From NCBI GenBank assembly GCA_031376485.1, contig JANMDV010000265.1:1-14560 (forward strand): DNA of 14,560 nucleotides. The letters run 5' to 3'. Each line of letters begins with the position of its first letter. The stretch's first letter is position 1. The notes under the pieces were generated by a model that was not told the origin of the DNA, made no database searches, and saw nothing but the letters and a program-made list of their open reading frames with translations. A program made the position numbers and the translations under genes. Positions 14,401 through 14,560 of the stretch are shown piece by piece. Origin of the DNA: CALMEC01 sp031376485 (GTDB taxonomy: Bacteria; Actinomycetota; Thermoleophilia; Miltoncostaeales; Miltoncostaeaceae).

Positions 14401-14503
14401 GTTCCGCCCCGTAGTTCAGCGCGATGCGCGCAAGCACAAGGATCACGATGATCGCCGGGATCACGATCTGGGGACGCAACACACGCATGGTTCGACGACT
14501 CAC
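11420..14503 (-). CDS. UPF0182-family polytopic membrane protein
   Basis: This 1027-aa protein is of the UPF0182 (COG1615) family, common in Actinobacteria and Cyanobacteria, with no established function. Residues 1-395 hold about eight or nine hydrophobic helices, near 13-32, 57-80, 133-155, 187-214, 236-257, 284-305, 316-334, 337-353 and 371-392. The family-typical FGSDIGFFVFSEP is at 174-186. Residues from about 400 to 930 form a large soluble domain, probably outside the membrane. A Pro/Gly/Thr-rich linker (PTPAPGSTPAPGPT) precedes a charged C-terminal helix. GTG 14503 is used; ATG 14488 is an in-frame alternative and neither has a strong ribosome site. Its stop overlaps the cupin start. 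Size is normal for the family. It is the first gene of its run in the window; the 57 bases upstream show no clear promoter. Confidence 0.92.
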   Translation of the reverse strand: MSRRTMRVLRPQIVIPAIIVILVLARIALNYGAELTVKGAFYDALGIGGAYATRWHWTIALLGIGVGFALLLSLPLLFLRGKAQPIVLDPDLPVGDPTDPRGDAFARRFPGLGRGAQTLARDPGGKMVRGALRLAWLAAFVILTLAIAPTLAGARDQLLAWRHRTDFGVVDPVFGSDIGFFVFSEPALMSLARIAAVGLALAAIAVVLVGLGLSLVERQRLGPAAAAGIVRRTTTFGFALGGLFLLAIGSLIWLSRYALTRAGDGDVLGGAGAAVRNVDIPTRTVGAGFVAAMALGLILLAVPALRARVSRIPLSRAVLVIAIAWAGVAFALTVLASPWWLILLVPAIGAVVWSRNQGATNPLAKQPTPSVLWPIAAAASTFVVALLGPIGAALNDAIVLRGSQLQVERQNIEATLTATREATGISNAEVVQADYRQRGVTRAAIGQAPASVASLRFLDIPPTREACLRLQTINQFYTCADVDVDRYTIADRKRTLFTIGREIDYSKFTDADFQRRHFTYTHGYGLIMAPVDEIDPNSGRPKFVVGGIPQTVTGDFIQPPVAQPSIYFGAQPDMPWAMVDTTQPEFDRTTNAKIDWAGRTGVKVGSGWRRLALTEFLGGLPYVGGGRRVWNATGGRPANADSSALLYRDIGSRVREIAPFLALDSDPYFTTANGRVFVVANAYAATSRYPYSVPNRGVNYLRHTVTAVMDAYTGETKLYLMDDKEPITRTWRAVYPELFTPASQMPQGLQEHLRYGEDLFDFQSAAIGRFHVTDTDVFFNGDDAWAITEEAYGAGVEGERIESPARYTYAVLPGETDERFVAVRAYKPAARGRGIGFSGWLAASNEPADFGKLTILRFPATGDQALDSLDTFTSNVARDPELSQEITTRRDQVVRGNTIVTPIGQGLLYVQPLYLDAPGDSLPTLWQVIVSFGDGKVYSGTSFQEALSEALGLEPDPVSGPTPAPGSTPAPGPTIAELVRRASDEFEAYRKAFGEGKDEEAARRLQAFRQALAQARRVADQGGAGAP

Positions 14504-14560
14504 TGGCGCGCAGCCTACTCGCTCACCCCGCCGGTCCGCCCCACTCTCCTATGCGCCCGG

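Overview
This 14.6 kb window is high-GC and densely packed on both strands. It looks like chromosome of an actinomycete-like bacterium. The pointers are an actinobacterial-style FtsZ G-loop (GEGGGTGTGGAP), a UPF0182 membrane protein, frequent GTG starts and many 4-nt stop/start overlaps. Thermoleophilia or a related deep actinobacterial lineage is my guess; there is no rRNA in the window to prove it. I see no IS element, tRNA, rRNA or CRISPR array.

Layout, left to right. (1) 1-544, minus strand: a VapBC toxin-antitoxin pair, with the PIN toxin cut off by the window edge. (2) 676-4798, plus strand: a molybdenum-cofactor operon made of MobA-type guanylyltransferase, a small DUF7009-like protein, the FdhD sulfurtransferase, and an FdhF/YdeP-type molybdopterin oxidoreductase with Cys in the selenocysteine position. 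These genes are 12 nt apart or overlapping, so they probably make and activate one enzyme. (3) 4849-5889, plus strand: an adenosine-deaminase-family enzyme, followed by a 35-codon remnant ORF. (4) 5988-6870, minus strand: a RES-domain NAD+-degrading toxin with its Xre/MbcA-type antitoxin, preceded by a good candidate operator. (5) 6946-10935, minus strand: parA, ftsZ, a gamma-glutamyltransferase-family gene and a small unknown gene, nearly continuous. (6) 11097-14503, minus strand: a UPF0182 polytopic membrane protein overlapping a small cupin gene.

The most interesting parts are as follows. An orphan ParA ATPase is translationally coupled to a divergent FtsZ, with no ParB, FtsA or mur gene beside it; this FtsZ has an N-terminal extension and no recognisable conserved C-terminal peptide. 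A DUF7009-like gene sits between mobA and fdhD. The GGT homologue has lost the residues that normally hold the gamma-glutamyl group. The cupin paired with UPF0182 lacks most metal ligands. Two NAD/RNA-targeting toxin systems flank the metabolic genes. No intergenic stretch exceeds 300 bases; the longest are 545-675 and 10936-11096.
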